A stretch of DNA of 64,000 nucleotides from Mesorhizobium sp. M9A.F.Ca.ET.002.03.1.2 (GTDB taxonomy: Bacteria > Pseudomonadota > Alphaproteobacteria > Rhizobiales > Rhizobiaceae), in NCBI RefSeq assembly GCF_003952365.1, contig NZ_CP034443.1:1357001-1421000 (forward strand), in the 5' to 3' direction. Below are positions 17,763-27,764 of the stretch, one piece after another. The notes under the pieces were generated by a model. That model searched no databases, was not told the DNA's origin, and was given only the letters and a program-made list of their open reading frames with translations. The stretch's first letter is position 1. Each line of letters opens with the position of its first letter. The translations under genes and the position numbers were made by a program.

Positions 17763-19321
17763 GGATCAGCGGCCCGCACGAAGGGTTCGGAGCCCTGAGG
17801 AACCACGAACGGGATATGTGTGTCGAGAGTGCGAAGGAGGCGCCAATCGCGAAAGCTCCAGGCGCGCCAGTTTTCCTGTCTGGCGTGGTAACTGGCCTTG
17901 TCCCGCACGTGCATGCCGGCGAGTTCGCGCCAGCGGGGATCGTTGGCGGCAACCGTCCTGCTCTGGTGCTCGAAGAAACGGTCGAGAGCCGGCAAGGCGT
18001 CGGGGCCGAGCGAACGCAGGTACCAGAAATCGATCTGGGTGCCCTGGCCGGTCATTTCGAAGGAATGTTCGACATTGTAGTTGGCGATCAGCGCCGCGAA
18101 GTTGATGAAGGAACAGGTATAGAGCGTCGCTGATAGCGTCAGAAGATTGGCGGAAAGCAGCCATTCGTTGGGTTTTTCGAGTGCGATGCGGGCGATGATC
18201 AGGGCGAGGCCCGCTGCCACCAGCCCCATCCAGACGAAGGCGGCGACACGCCAGTAGGTCAGCGCATAGATGCCGATATAGAGGTCGAGCCGCAGGATCG
18301 ACGAGATGACCAGCACGATGTTCTGCGCTACCCAGACATAGACCAGCCGGCGGATGAGCGGATCGCTGGAGGTGGCACTTCCCGGCCGCATCGCCGCCAG
18401 GACGAAGCCGGCGGCGAGCAGCGCCGTGACGATGAGCGGATAGGCGCCGCGATGCGCATAGGCGGCATAGGTCAATCCGTCGGGAAGGGCGATACCGCCC
18501 CACAGATAGGTGGCGTCGAGCGCGGTCTGCACCGCGAACAGGGTGTTGAAGACGATTAGCGCGCGAAGAATCGCGGCCTTGCCGAAGATGATGTCCTCGA
18601 TCGCCGTGGCGGGTTTTGTGGTTGGCACGTCGCCGACGACAGGGCCTGGCGACGTCCCACGCGCAGTGCGGCGGAAAACACGCGGCAGGCGCGGGCGCAG
18701 GAAGGCCCAGATGCCGACAAGCACGAACAGCCAGAAGCCCAGCCGCGGCAGCTGGATAAGGTCGAGCAAGGCGAGGAGATCGATCAACGACAGCCAGTAT
18801 TCGATGACCGGATTGGCGGTGCCGAACAGCGTGAGGAATACCGCACCCAGGCTCAGCGGCATGATCCAGACGGCGATCGCCGCGAGGTGAATGCGCCGCC
18901 GGCCAAGCCGCCGCGCCGCCTTGCGCCAGCGGAAGAAGTCGTGAACGAACCGAAGGGGCGCTGCGAGCAGGAAGAGCGCGACTTGGCCGGCAATGCGGGC
19001 AAGTCCGCGTCGCAGCCGTCCGACCAGCGAAACCGCGAAGACGGCCATGGCCGCAAGTCCGATCGCCACGGAAAGCGCACTGACATTTTCAATGAGCGGC
19101 AGCAGCCCGACAGACAAGGCGGCGAGTCCGAGCCGCAGGCCGCGGCCGCTGAGCGCCGAAGGATGGATGGCCGCGGCTGCGGCGGCAAGCGTAATGCCGA
19201 ACAGGAAAAGCGTGATGCCGACGGCCTGCCCGTAGAAGAGGAAATCGGCCAGCGCGGCAAGCAGGACGGCAACGCCGAATCGCGCGCAATAGCTCGGCGC
19301 GGCCGTGAGGAGCGTCGTCAT
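17681..19321 (-). CDS. DUF4173-type polytopic membrane protein
   Basis: About 546 aa. More than ten hydrophobic helices span residues 10-470, followed by a soluble tail of about 70 residues containing RWRELAGMHVRDKASYHARQ. It resembles the DUF4173 family of uncharacterised inner-membrane proteins. The start ATG (MTTLLTAAPSY) has AGGAAAA upstream and is preferred over in-frame upstream Mets in non-hydrophobic sequence. The last 27 codons overlap the response regulator start; the natural protein may end earlier, so a small frameshift near the 3' end is possible. First gene of the two-component unit. Confidence 0.75.
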   Translation of the reverse strand: MTTLLTAAPSYCARFGVAVLLAALADFLFYGQAVGITLFLFGITLAAAAAAIHPSALSGRGLRLGLAALSVGLLPLIENVSALSVAIGLAAMAVFAVSLVGRLRRGLARIAGQVALFLLAAPLRFVHDFFRWRKAARRLGRRRIHLAAIAVWIMPLSLGAVFLTLFGTANPVIEYWLSLIDLLALLDLIQLPRLGFWLFVLVGIWAFLRPRLPRVFRRTARGTSPGPVVGDVPTTKPATAIEDIIFGKAAILRALIVFNTLFAVQTALDATYLWGGIALPDGLTYAAYAHRGAYPLIVTALLAAGFVLAAMRPGSATSSDPLIRRLVYVWVAQNIVLVISSILRLDLYIGIYALTYWRVAAFVWMGLVAAGLALIIARIALEKPNEWLLSANLLTLSATLYTCSFINFAALIANYNVEHSFEMTGQGTQIDFWYLRSLGPDALPALDRFFEHQSRTVAANDPRWRELAGMHVRDKASYHARQENWRAWSFRDWRLLRTLDTHIPFVVPQGSEPFVRAADPCRIISWSPTMIRTFAKSSASRSKRPA

Positions 19322-19619
19322 GGTCGGATTTTCCTGTTCGCCTCGGCCCGGCCGGGATACCTGGGCGGTGATTTGCATATGAAGGGGAGGAGGGTCGCTG
19401 ACGGGCGCCTCCCAGGCGGATCGGCGAGCCACCAGCCTTCGTTACGAAGCCGGTACGGCAGGATGCAAACGGGGTTCTTTCGCTCTTGCATGCCGCCCTT
19501 TTCGCCGATCGGTATGCAGGCGGCGGGGCGGATCCGAGGAGATTTTCCGGAGCTTTGTGCAATTTTTGCGCAAGCGAACATGGCTTGCCTCATCCGGCCG
19601 CAGGCGGCATAGATCAGGC

Positions 19620-20516
19620 ATGACGACCGAAACCTACCGCCCGCGCCGCTCGGTGCTTTACGTTCCGGCCTCGAACGACAAGGCGCTGGCTAAGCTGGCC
19701 TCGCTGACCTGCGATGCCGTCATCATCGACCTCGAAGATGCCGTCCTCCCTGCCGACAAGGGCCCCGCACGGGAAAAACTGGCTGGTATTTTCGCCAATC
19801 GCCCGGTTGCCAACCATAGTGGCCGGCGCTGCGAGATGATCGTGCGCATCAATGCGCTCTCTAGCGAATGGGGCGCCGCCGACCTGCTGGCCGCGACGAG
19901 CTGCGAGCCCGACGCCATCCTGCTGCCCAAGGTCGACACGCCGCGCGACATTCTCGACGCCGGCGACCTGCTTGACGACAATTTCGCACCGGACGCGGTG
20001 AAGCTATGGGCGATGATCGAGACGCCCAAGGCCTTGCTCAACATTGGACCGATTGCCGAGCTGGGCCGCGATCCGGCCTCGCGGCTTATTTGTTTCGTCG
20101 CCGGAACGAACGATCTGGTCAAGGAGACCGGCATTCTCGCCACGCCCGACCGGCGCTATCTCATACCCTGGCTGATGCAGATGGTGTTGGCCGCGCGCGC
20201 CGGCGGTCTCGACATGCTCGATGGCGTCTCCAATGACTTTCGCGATCTGGACGCTTTTGCGCGCGAATGCACGCAAGCGGCCGCCATGGGGTTTGACGGC
20301 AAGTCGCTGATCCATCCGGCCCAGATCGAGGCCGCGAACTGGGCCTTTGCGCCTTCGCCCGAGGCGGTGGCCGAGGCACGATCGGTAAGAGATGCCTTCG
20401 CGCTTGCTGAAAATGCCGGGAAGGGCGTCATTGCGCTGAATGGAAAAATGGTCGAGCGGCTGCATCTGGCGCAGGCCGAAAAACTGCTGGCGAAGGCGGC
20501 CGCCATCGGGGCATGA
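19620..20516 (+). CDS. HpcH/HpaI-type CoA ester lyase (CitE-like)
   Basis: 298 aa TIM-barrel enzyme of the citrate lyase beta/malyl-CoA lyase group, which cleaves or forms C-C bonds in CoA esters such as malyl-CoA with Mg2+. Seen: RRSVLYVPASNDKALAK at the start, the metal-site IIDLEDAV near residue 40, the Arg/Glu motif in MIVRINAL, LPKVDTPRDI, and the C-terminal GFDGKSLIHPAQIEAANWAF. Start ATG (MTTETYRP) chosen because the upstream extension is not conserved-looking. The exact reaction (malyl-CoA lyase, citramalyl-CoA lyase or malyl-CoA thioesterase) cannot be told from sequence alone. Confidence 0.88.
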   Translation: MTTETYRPRRSVLYVPASNDKALAKLASLTCDAVIIDLEDAVLPADKGPAREKLAGIFANRPVANHSGRRCEMIVRINALSSEWGAADLLAATSCEPDAILLPKVDTPRDILDAGDLLDDNFAPDAVKLWAMIETPKALLNIGPIAELGRDPASRLICFVAGTNDLVKETGILATPDRRYLIPWLMQMVLAARAGGLDMLDGVSNDFRDLDAFARECTQAAAMGFDGKSLIHPAQIEAANWAFAPSPEAVAEARSVRDAFALAENAGKGVIALNGKMVERLHLAQAEKLLAKAAAIGA

Positions 20517-20542
20517 TCGGCAACTCACCACAGGAATGAAAA

Positions 20543-20749
20543 ATGAAACTCTACCGCTTTCTGTCCGGTCCGGACGATTCCAGCTTCTGCCACAAGGTGA
20601 CGGCGGCGCTGAATAAGGGCTGGCACCTGTTCGGCTCGCCGACCTACGCCTACGACAAGCAGACCAAGAGCATGCGCTGCGGCCAGGCCGTGGTGAAGGA
20701 TGTCGAGGGCCAGGAATACAGGCCCGACACCAAGCTCAGCGACTGGTAG
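20543..20749 (+). CDS. DUF1737 small protein
   Basis: 68 aa. Starts MKLYRFLSGPDDSSFCHKVT and holds the LNKGWHLFGSPTYAYD core typical of DUF1737. It is 26 bases after the lyase gene with a good ribosome site (CAGGAATGAAAA), so it is probably co-transcribed. Function unknown. Confidence 0.8.
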   Translation: MKLYRFLSGPDDSSFCHKVTAALNKGWHLFGSPTYAYDKQTKSMRCGQAVVKDVEGQEYRPDTKLSDW

Positions 20750-20822
20750 GGCTTGCATAGCTCCGACACAGGGTGTGTCGAGATTCAGGTCAGGCCGGCA
20801 TCACCTGAATATCAGCACAAGC

Positions 20823-21245
20823 CTACTCCGCCGCCTCTTCGATCCGCTCCATATCGTCGTCCGACAGGCCGAAATGGTGGCCGATCTCGTGGATCAGCAC
20901 ATGGGTGACGATGTCGCCCAGCGTCTCTTCGTTCTCGGCCCAGTAGTCGAGGATGGCGCGGCGGTAGAGCGTGACGCGGTTCGGCCCCTCGCCGGTCTGC
21001 GGATTCCAGCGCTCGGCGATGCCGCGCCCCTCGAACAGTCCGAGCAGGTCGAAAGGCGTTTCCAGCGACAGATCGTCCATGATCTCGTCGGTCGGAAATT
21101 CGGCGATCTGGATGACGATCTCGCCGGTCAGCTTGCGGAAATCCTCCGGCAGATGGGCGTAAGCCTCCAGCGCCAGGAACTCCATTTCCTCCATCGATGG
21201 CGAAAGCTGGTCGTGCCAGGTGCGGGTCTTGTAGATGCGGGCCAT
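20823..21245 (-). CDS. Zincin-like metallopeptidase (PF06262 type)
   Basis: 140 aa small protein with the zinc-binding motif HEIGHHFGLSDDDMERIE near the C-terminus (HExxHxxGLSD), hallmark of this uncharacterised alphaproteobacterial/actinobacterial metallopeptidase family. The middle segment GEGPNRVTLYRRAILDYWAE is also typical. No signal peptide, so it is cytosolic. The start MARIYKTRTW is used; an upstream in-frame Met extends into sequence without conserved features. The substrate is unknown. Convergent with the DUF1737 gene. Confidence 0.85.
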   Translation of the reverse strand: MARIYKTRTWHDQLSPSMEEMEFLALEAYAHLPEDFRKLTGEIVIQIAEFPTDEIMDDLSLETPFDLLGLFEGRGIAERWNPQTGEGPNRVTLYRRAILDYWAENEETLGDIVTHVLIHEIGHHFGLSDDDMERIEEAAE

Positions 21246-21378
21246 GCTTTGTCCTTTGATCCCGGCATATAGGCTTTCGAGCCGGAGTCGGCAAATGACC
21301 GGCTTGCCGCCACGCGAGGACAGGAATAAATTCCCCATGACTCCGCTTGACTCTTTCAGCGCCCTCTGGAATCAATAG

Positions 21379-21393
21379 GAACATAACGGGAAC
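21379..21393 (+). promoter_or_regulatory. LexA operator (SOS box)
   Basis: GAAC-N7-GAAC, the alphaproteobacterial LexA recognition pattern, 25 bases before the imuA start. Both half-sites are exact. It predicts DNA-damage induction of imuA-imuB-dnaE2. Confidence 0.85.
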
Positions 21394-21417
21394 AATTGTG
21401 AGTGAAAGCTGACCGTC

Positions 21418-22419
21418 ATGGCGACAAGCGCCGTGGCGCGGGAGACTGTTTTCGCCCTGCGCCGCCAGATCGCGAAGATCGAGGGAACGCTGCCCGAGCG
21501 CCTGGAGGCCCCGGCCGGCGCAGCCCTCGTTGATGCGGATGTCACGCCCCAGAATCTAACAATCGTCCGGCGTGGCCTCGCCGTGGCGCCGCCCGATGCG
21601 TTTCTGCGCACCGGCGCCGAAGGTCTCGATGCCGCACTCAGCGGCGGCTTGCCGAAGGCGGCACTGAGCGAAATCCACGGCGCCGCGACCCGCGATGCCG
21701 GGGCCGTCGCCGGCTTCGCCTTGTCGCTCGTCAGCCTGATCCTCAAACAGGGGCCGCGACTACCGGTCCTGTGGATCGGCACCGCGGAAATCTTCCGGGA
21801 GGCGGGCTTTCCCTATGCCAGAGGGCTTCACGCCGTGTTCGGCATCGAGCCGGAGCAATTGCTGTTTTCCGAGGCGCCAAGGCTCCTCGACGCGCTGTGG
21901 ACCGCCGAGGAGGCCGCCCGGATGACCGCGCTCGCCGCCGTCATCCTCGAAATCCGCGGCAGTCCGCAACGGCTGGATCTCACCGCGACGCGGCGGCTGC
22001 ACGCCCGGGCACAGAATGCCGGCCGGCCGGTGTTCCTGCTGCGGCAGGCCGGCGAGGCCGAACCGACAGCGGCACCCGTCCGCCTCGTCCTGTCGACGGC
22101 GCCGGCGGCAGCGCGCGTGACGATCGCCGGGCCGCTCGCCGGCTCGATCGGCCGCCCCGCCTTCACCGTCAACATCGGCAAGAGCCGCACGGCCTTGCCA
22201 GGACAATTCACACTGGAGTGGAACCCCGATGAACGCAGCTTCGAGGAAAGACGGACGGAGAATCCTGTCCCTGTGGTTTCCGCACCTCGCCGCGGAAAGG
22301 ATCCTGCGGCAGCGTCTGGGGCGGTCCTGGCGTTCCCGGCCGTCGCATCATCTGCCCCTGGTGATCAGCCATCGCCAAGGGAACGCGCAGCGCATCGCCG
22401 CCCTCGACGAGCGGGCTGA
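21418..22419 (+). CDS. imuA: ImuA, mutasome accessory protein
   Basis: 333 aa RecA/SulA-like protein of the translesion mutagenesis cassette. Seen: SGGLPKAALSEIHGAA near residue 80, corresponding to a degenerate P-loop region, then a RecA-like core with LWIGTAEIFREAGFPYARGL and a conserved [13 protein letters not shown] near the end. ImuA and ImuB help DnaE2 replicate past lesions. It is the first gene after the LexA box. Its 3' end overlaps imuB by 191 bases in another frame; the extra tail (about 60 residues, Pro/Ala/Arg-rich) may be unimportant. Confidence 0.88.
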   Translation: MATSAVARETVFALRRQIAKIEGTLPERLEAPAGAALVDADVTPQNLTIVRRGLAVAPPDAFLRTGAEGLDAALSGGLPKAALSEIHGAATRDAGAVAGFALSLVSLILKQGPRLPVLWIGTAEIFREAGFPYARGLHAVFGIEPEQLLFSEAPRLLDALWTAEEAARMTALAAVILEIRGSPQRLDLTATRRLHARAQNAGRPVFLLRQAGEAEPTAAPVRLVLSTAPAAARVTIAGPLAGSIGRPAFTVNIGKSRTALPGQFTLEWNPDERSFEERRTENPVPVVSAPRRGKDPAAASGAVLAFPAVASSAPGDQPSPRERAAHRRPRRAG

Positions 22420-23836
22420 GGCGCTTCACCTGAAGCGCGGCATGGGCATAGCCGACGCGCGCGCCATGCATCCCTCGATCGACGTACTGGAAGCCGATCC
22501 CGAGGCCGACCACCGCCTGCTCGAAAGCCTTGCCGACTGGTGCGACCGCTACACCCCGCTGGTGGCGCTCGACGCAGCCGACGGCCTGTTCCTCGACGTC
22601 ACTGGCTGCACTCATCTTTTCGGCGGCGAACGGTCGATGCTGGACGACATCCTGTCGCGCTTTTTCCATCAGGGTTTCGATGTCCGCGCCGGACTTGCCG
22701 CCACACCTGGTGCTGCCTGGGCGGCGGCGCGGTTTGCCAGTGACCGCATCGTCCCCGGCGGCGAGGAGGAGGTGCTTCTCGCGCCCTTGCCGCTGGCGGC
22801 GCTGCGCATCGAGCCTGATATCCGCGCCAGCCTGGAAAGCGTTGGCCTGCGCACGGCGGGCGCCGTCATGGCAGCACCCCGCGCCCCGCTCGCCCGCCGC
22901 TTCGGCGTATCCCTGCTTTTGCGTCTCGACCAGGCGCTCGGACGCCTCGAGGAGGCCGTGTCGCCGCGCCTGCCGGTTGCGCCGCTTTCGGTCGAACGCC
23001 ATCTCGCAGAACCCATCATGCTGACCGACGACATAGAGCGGCTGGTGCGATTGCTGGCGACGACGCTGAAAGCGGATCTCGAGCGCCGCGGCGAGGGCGC
23101 AAGGATGCTGGCGCTGCTGCTTTTCCGCGTCGATGGCGCCGTCAGCCGCATCGCCGTCGGCACCTCGCGGCCCTTGCGCGAGCCGCTGCTGATCCAAAAA
23201 TTGTTCCACGAAAGGCTTACCGCGCTCGAACAGGACATCGATGCCGGCTATGGCTTCGATCTCGTGCGCCTCTCTGTCCTGTCGATCGCGGCCTTCGACA
23301 TGCAGCAGGCGGATCTCGCCGGCGAGACGAGCGATGACGGCGCCGACATCGCCCTTTTCGCCGACCGCATCCGCGCCCGGCTCGGCGAAAGCGCGGTTTT
23401 GAAACCGGTCACCGTTGAGAGCCATCTGCCCGAGCGCGCCGTCGCCATGCTTCCCTTTGCGGAAGCACCGCAAAGGATCTCTCCCCCGAAGAAGCCGGAC
23501 AAGATACAAGACACCAAGCCTGTCTTCCGGGCAGAACGGCCGATCCGGCTGTTCTGTTCGCCCGAACCGATCGAGGTGCCGGCCACCGAAATGCCGGAGG
23601 GACCGCCCATGAACTTCCGCTGGCGGCGCGCGCTCTACCGGGTCGCGCGCGCCGAAGGGCCGGAACGCATTGCGCCTGAATGGTGGCGGGAGGCACCGGG
23701 GCAGGAAGACGCACCGACCCGGGATTATTTCCGCATCGAGGATAGTGACGGCCGCCGTTACTGGCTCTACCGCCAGGGCCTCTACGGCGCCTCGCAGGCT
23801 GCGCCGCGCTGGTTCATGCATGGGATCTTCGCATGA
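22229..23836 (+). CDS. imuB: ImuB, inactive Y-family polymerase of the mutasome
   Basis: 535 aa. The N-terminal half has the Y-family polymerase fold ([17 protein letters not shown], then [29 protein letters not shown]), but the first catalytic Asp motif of active Y polymerases is absent from [11 protein letters not shown], as is usual for ImuB. It acts as the hub linking the beta clamp, ImuA and DnaE2. The C-terminus ends with a conserved [10 protein letters not shown] and WFMHGIFA. Its stop overlaps the dnaE2 ATG (ATGA). The start ATG lies well within imuA, and a later start would remove the first strand. Confidence 0.9.
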   Translation: MNAASRKDGRRILSLWFPHLAAERILRQRLGRSWRSRPSHHLPLVISHRQGNAQRIAALDERAEALHLKRGMGIADARAMHPSIDVLEADPEADHRLLESLADWCDRYTPLVALDAADGLFLDVTGCTHLFGGERSMLDDILSRFFHQGFDVRAGLAATPGAAWAAARFASDRIVPGGEEEVLLAPLPLAALRIEPDIRASLESVGLRTAGAVMAAPRAPLARRFGVSLLLRLDQALGRLEEAVSPRLPVAPLSVERHLAEPIMLTDDIERLVRLLATTLKADLERRGEGARMLALLLFRVDGAVSRIAVGTSRPLREPLLIQKLFHERLTALEQDIDAGYGFDLVRLSVLSIAAFDMQQADLAGETSDDGADIALFADRIRARLGESAVLKPVTVESHLPERAVAMLPFAEAPQRISPPKKPDKIQDTKPVFRAERPIRLFCSPEPIEVPATEMPEGPPMNFRWRRALYRVARAEGPERIAPEWWREAPGQEDAPTRDYFRIEDSDGRRYWLYRQGLYGASQAAPRWFMHGIFA

Positions 23837-26800
23837 ATGCGCTGACGGTCGCTCCCTATGCCGAATTCGGTATCCAGTCGAATTTCTCGTTCCTGCGCGG
23901 CGCCTCGAAACCGGAGGAGCTGGTGGTCGCGGCCAAGTTCCTGGGCTTTTCGTCGATCGGGCTTGCCGACCGCAACACGGTGGCCGGCGTCGTGCGCGCC
24001 TGGCAGCAGGCCAAGGTGGAAGGCCTTTCCTATCATCCCGGCTGCCGCCTGGTCTTTGCCGACGGCACGCCGGATGTTCTCGCCTACCCGCAGGACCGCA
24101 AGGGCTGGGGCCATCTGTGCCGCATGCTGACGCAAGCCAATATGCGCGACGAAAGCGAAAAGGGCGCACCGCTTCTTTATCGCGACGACCTTTTCGAATG
24201 GGGCGATCTCATGTCGCTGGCGATTCTGCCGGATCTGTCAGCGTCGGCGGAAGATGATCTTGAACTGATTAGCCGGCTCAAAGATCGCTTTGGCAAGGCT
24301 TTGTGGCTTGCCGTCTCGCCGGATTATCACGGCAACGACCGCTTCCGCATCGAGCAGGCGACCGCCATGGCTGAAGCATCAGGCATTCCGCTGATGGCTA
24401 CCAACGACGTTCTCTACCACACAGCCGAGCGGCGTCCGCTGCAGGACGTGCTGACAGCGATCCGCCTCAACGTGCCCATCGCCGAGGTAGGGCTGGAACT
24501 GGGGGCCAATGCCGAGCGCCATTTGAAGCCGCCAATGGAGATGGCGCGGCTTTTCCGCAGGCATCCGCAAGCGCTGGCGGAAACGCTGCGCTTTGCCGGG
24601 GAATTGACCTTCTCTCTCAGTGACCTCCAGTACAATTATCCCGACGAACCGACGGAATCGGGCCTCGGCCCACAGGCCGAACTGGAAAGGCTGGCTCGAC
24701 AGGGAGCGGCGATACGATATCCCTCAGGCGTTCCCGCTGATGTGACGAAGCGCATCCAGGAAGAGCTCGCCTTGATCGAGCGCCTGAACTACGCGCGCTA
24801 TTTTCTGACTGTCTACGATATCGTCAAATTCGCCCGCAGCCAGGACATACTGTGCCAGGGGCGCGGCTCCGCGGCTAACTCGGTGGTCTGCTATTGCATC
24901 GGCATCACCGAAGTCGGACCCGACAGGATCGACACGCTGTTCGAGCGCTTCATTTCCGAAGAAAGAAACGAGCCGCCCGACATCGATGTCGATTTCGAGC
25001 ATGAAAAACGCGAAGTGGTCATCCAGTATATCTACGACAAATACAGCGCCAAGCGCACCGCGCTTGCCGCTGCCGTCATCAGTTATCGCGGTCGCTCGGC
25101 GCTGCGCGAGGTGGCCAAGGCGATGGGCCTGTCCGAGGATGTCCGCAGCGCATTGTCCAGCTCGATCTGGGGCTGGTCGACCTCCGAGCTCGGCGAAAAG
25201 GAGGCAAGCGCCGGCGGCATCGACCGCACCGACCCGCTGGCAAGGCAGGTGATCGAACGCGCCAACGAGATCATGGGCTTTCCCCGCCATCTATCGCAGC
25301 ATGTCGGCGGCTTCGTCATCACCAGGGACCGGCTCGACGAGATCGTCCCCATCGTCAAGACGGCGATGGACGAGCGCAAGATGGTCGAGTGGGACAAGGA
25401 CGATCTCGATGCGGTGAAGATCCTCAAGGTCGATGTCCTGGCGCTCGGCATGCTGACGTGCCTGCAGCGCGCCTTCAAGCTTCTGCAGGACCATTATGAT
25501 GCACGGGATGACTATGGCCGGCCCTATGTGCTGGCCACCCTCCCGCCTGAGGACAAGGATGTCTACGACATGATCTGCCGCGCCGATACGCTCGGCGTCT
25601 TCCAGATCGAATCCCGTGCCCAGATGTCCATGCTGCCCAGGCTCAGGCCGCGCACCTTCTATGATCTCGTCATCGAGGTGGCGATCGTGCGGCCCGGCCC
25701 GATCCAGGGCGACATGGTCCACCCCTATCTGCGCCGCCGGCAGGGCAAGGAGATAGCCGAATATCCAAAGCCGGAACTGGAAAAAATTCTCGGCAAGACG
25801 CTTGGCGTGCCGCTGTTCCAGGAACAGGCGATGAAGATCGCCATCGTCGCCGGCGGTTTCAGGCCGGGCGAGGCCGATGAACTGCGCCGCGCCATGGCCA
25901 CTTTCAAGCGCACCGGCACGATCGGCAATTATCGCAAGAGGATGGTCGACGGTATGGTTTCGCGGGGTTACGAAAAGGACTTCGCCGAGCGTTGTTTCAA
26001 GCAGATCGAAGGGTTCGGCGAATACGGCTTTCCCGAAAGCCATGCCGCCTCCTTCGCCCTGCTGGTCTATGCCTCCTGCTGGTTCAAGACCTTCTATCCC
26101 GACGTGTTCTGCGCGGCGATCCTGAATTCCCAGCCGATGGGATTTTATCAGCCGGCTCAGCTCGTCCGCGACGCGCGCGACCATGGTGTCGAAATCCGCG
26201 AGGTCGACGTCAATTTTTCCGATTGGGACTGCGCATTGGAGGAAGCGCCCCTCTATCCTACCCGCATCCTCGAACGTCATGCCCAGATGCGCGGCGTCAT
26301 CCGGGCCAATCATGCCGTCCGGCTGGGTTTCCGCCAGGTCAAGGGTCTGTCGAAGGAGCGCATGGAGGCGTTTGTCGCCAGACGCGGCGACGGTTACGAA
26401 TCCGTCAGGGATGTCTGGCTGCGCTCTGGCCTCAACGTCGATGAGATCGAAAAGCTGGCGCAAGCCGACGCGTTCCGTTCGCTCGGCCTCGACCGCCGTG
26501 CAGGCCTGTGGGCGGTTCGCGCGCTCGACGGCAGGAGTGCCACCGAGACCCTGCCGCTGTTCGACCAGCCCGCGATCCGTTTGCGAGACCTGGAGCCCGA
26601 GACCAAGCTCCCCACAATGCCGCTCGGCGAACACGTCATCCACGACTACCGTTCGCTCGGCCTGTCGCTGAAGGCGCATCCGCTTGCCTTTCTGCGCCAG
26701 CGGCTGGATCGCTCCGGCGTCACGCCCAATGCGCGCCTCGGCCAGGTTCGGGACGGCAAGCGCGTTTCGGTCGCCGGCCTGGTGCTCGTGCGGCAGCGGC

Positions 26801-27198
26801 CGGGCAAGGGTAATGCCATTTTCCTGACGCTGGAGGACGAGCAGGCCGTCGCCAACGTCATTTTCTGGGAAAGAACCTTCAACCGCTACCGGCCCATTGT
26901 CATGGGCGCGCGGTTCGTCCGTGTCACCGGCAAACTGCAGTCGGAATCGGACGTCATCCATATCGTCGCCGAGAAGGTCGAGGATTTGACGCCCTGGCTG
27001 TCCGTGCTTTTGGAGGAGGCAGGCAGGCCTGATCTTGCCAATGCGCCCGCGCCTTCGGCCGCCGGCTCGAAAGGTAGCAAGATCGATCCGGCCCGCCTAA
27101 ATGGGCACGGGACGCAAGCCCTCCCTGTCCAACAGGATCTTGCGCGGCTATCGGGAAAGGCGGAAGAGGTCATGCCCAAGGGGCGCAATTTTCAATAG
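23833..27198 (+). CDS. dnaE2: Error-prone DNA polymerase III alpha subunit, DnaE2
   Basis: 1121 aa C-family polymerase for damage-induced mutagenesis. Seen: PHP domain at the N-terminus ([19 protein letters not shown]; the region [15 protein letters not shown]), the catalytic palm with [15 protein letters not shown] near residue 382 and a [12 protein letters not shown] motif just before it, thumb/fingers with [13 protein letters not shown], helix-hairpin-helix regions, and a C-terminal OB fold ([20 protein letters not shown]). The length fits DnaE2. Translation is coupled to imuB by an ATGA overlap. Induction by LexA derepression is predicted from the box before imuA. Confidence 0.95.
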   Translation: MNALTVAPYAEFGIQSNFSFLRGASKPEELVVAAKFLGFSSIGLADRNTVAGVVRAWQQAKVEGLSYHPGCRLVFADGTPDVLAYPQDRKGWGHLCRMLTQANMRDESEKGAPLLYRDDLFEWGDLMSLAILPDLSASAEDDLELISRLKDRFGKALWLAVSPDYHGNDRFRIEQATAMAEASGIPLMATNDVLYHTAERRPLQDVLTAIRLNVPIAEVGLELGANAERHLKPPMEMARLFRRHPQALAETLRFAGELTFSLSDLQYNYPDEPTESGLGPQAELERLARQGAAIRYPSGVPADVTKRIQEELALIERLNYARYFLTVYDIVKFARSQDILCQGRGSAANSVVCYCIGITEVGPDRIDTLFERFISEERNEPPDIDVDFEHEKREVVIQYIYDKYSAKRTALAAAVISYRGRSALREVAKAMGLSEDVRSALSSSIWGWSTSELGEKEASAGGIDRTDPLARQVIERANEIMGFPRHLSQHVGGFVITRDRLDEIVPIVKTAMDERKMVEWDKDDLDAVKILKVDVLALGMLTCLQRAFKLLQDHYDARDDYGRPYVLATLPPEDKDVYDMICRADTLGVFQIESRAQMSMLPRLRPRTFYDLVIEVAIVRPGPIQGDMVHPYLRRRQGKEIAEYPKPELEKILGKTLGVPLFQEQAMKIAIVAGGFRPGEADELRRAMATFKRTGTIGNYRKRMVDGMVSRGYEKDFAERCFKQIEGFGEYGFPESHAASFALLVYASCWFKTFYPDVFCAAILNSQPMGFYQPAQLVRDARDHGVEIREVDVNFSDWDCALEEAPLYPTRILERHAQMRGVIRANHAVRLGFRQVKGLSKERMEAFVARRGDGYESVRDVWLRSGLNVDEIEKLAQADAFRSLGLDRRAGLWAVRALDGRSATETLPLFDQPAIRLRDLEPETKLPTMPLGEHVIHDYRSLGLSLKAHPLAFLRQRLDRSGVTPNARLGQVRDGKRVSVAGLVLVRQRPGKGNAIFLTLEDEQAVANVIFWERTFNRYRPIVMGARFVRVTGKLQSESDVIHIVAEKVEDLTPWLSVLLEEAGRPDLANAPAPSAAGSKGSKIDPARLNGHGTQALPVQQDLARLSGKAEEVMPKGRNFQ

Positions 27199-27266
27199 GC
27201 ACGGTACGGGTGGACGAAAGCAAACCGCCTAAACGAGGCCGCGGAACAGCGCCGACCCCAACGTGT

Positions 27267-27503
27267 TCAGGACGGTCCGGCCAGGCGCGGCGGGGGCAAT
27301 CCATCCTCGAAAGGGATCGCACGCGCTTCCGAAGGCAGCATGATCGGGATGCCGTCACGCACCGGATAGGCAAGCCGTGCGACCCTTGAGATGAGCTCGC
27401 CCCGCTCCGGATCCCAGGTAAGCGGACCCTTGGTCAGCGGGCAGGCCAGCAATTCCAGCAGCCTGGGATCGACATTGCTTTTTGCCTCACGCCCATCCGC
27501 CAT
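27267..27503 (-). CDS. Trm112/UPF0434 family protein
   Basis: 78 aa small protein with the conserved [18 protein letters not shown] start and [19 protein letters not shown], typical of UPF0434/Trm112-like proteins. In other organisms Trm112 activates methyltransferases; in bacteria the role is unclear. Only one of the usual zinc-ligand cysteines is present, as is common in alphaproteobacterial members. It lies downstream of the LON-domain gene on the same strand, with a palindromic repeat element between them. Confidence 0.85.
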   Translation of the reverse strand: MADGREAKSNVDPRLLELLACPLTKGPLTWDPERGELISRVARLAYPVRDGIPIMLPSEARAIPFEDGLPPPRLAGPS

Positions 27504-27608
27504 TTTCGATCCGTCCTTCTCTGGGCAATCGCTTCAGGTTCGCGTTCGTCCCTTACCCATACCGGGCGAGTTGCGTGTCTCGCGGCGTTTGGTCTCGCGC
27601 AGCTCTCG

Positions 27609-27740
27609 CCTTCTCCCCTTGTGGGAGAAGGTGGCGGATGAGGGGTGTTCCAGCCTGGCACCGACGGCACTCCGTCCAGCAACCCTCAACCGTCTTTGCG
27701 CTACGCGCCAATCCACCTTCTCCCCCACAAGGGGAGAAGG
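27609..27740. repeat. RIME-like palindromic repeat, copy 1
   Basis: Element of 132 bases bounded by inverted arms CCTTCTCCCCTTGTGGGAGA.. (27609-27634) and its complement (27713-27740). Each arm is itself a small hairpin. The interior carries sequence shared with copy 2 at 46105-46258. It lies between the LON-domain and Trm112-like genes. A split copy is at the IS5 element and a related element lies inside the E2 gene. Confidence 0.8.
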
Positions 27741-27764
27741 CAAGACAGCGTCCTTCCATCCAGC

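Noticed and set aside
22208..24169. 653-codon minus-strand open frame across imuB and dnaE2
   Set aside because: Antisense shadow of the mutasome genes; composition and lack of domains are typical of a non-coding frame.
25291..26961. 556-codon minus-strand open frame inside dnaE2
   Set aside because: Fully antisense to polymerase motifs; no ribosome site or domain.
27601..27745. CRISPR-like or tandem repeat array
   Set aside because: The repeated CCTTCTCCCC strings are inverted arms of one palindromic element, not regularly spaced direct repeats. No CRISPR array was seen anywhere in the window.
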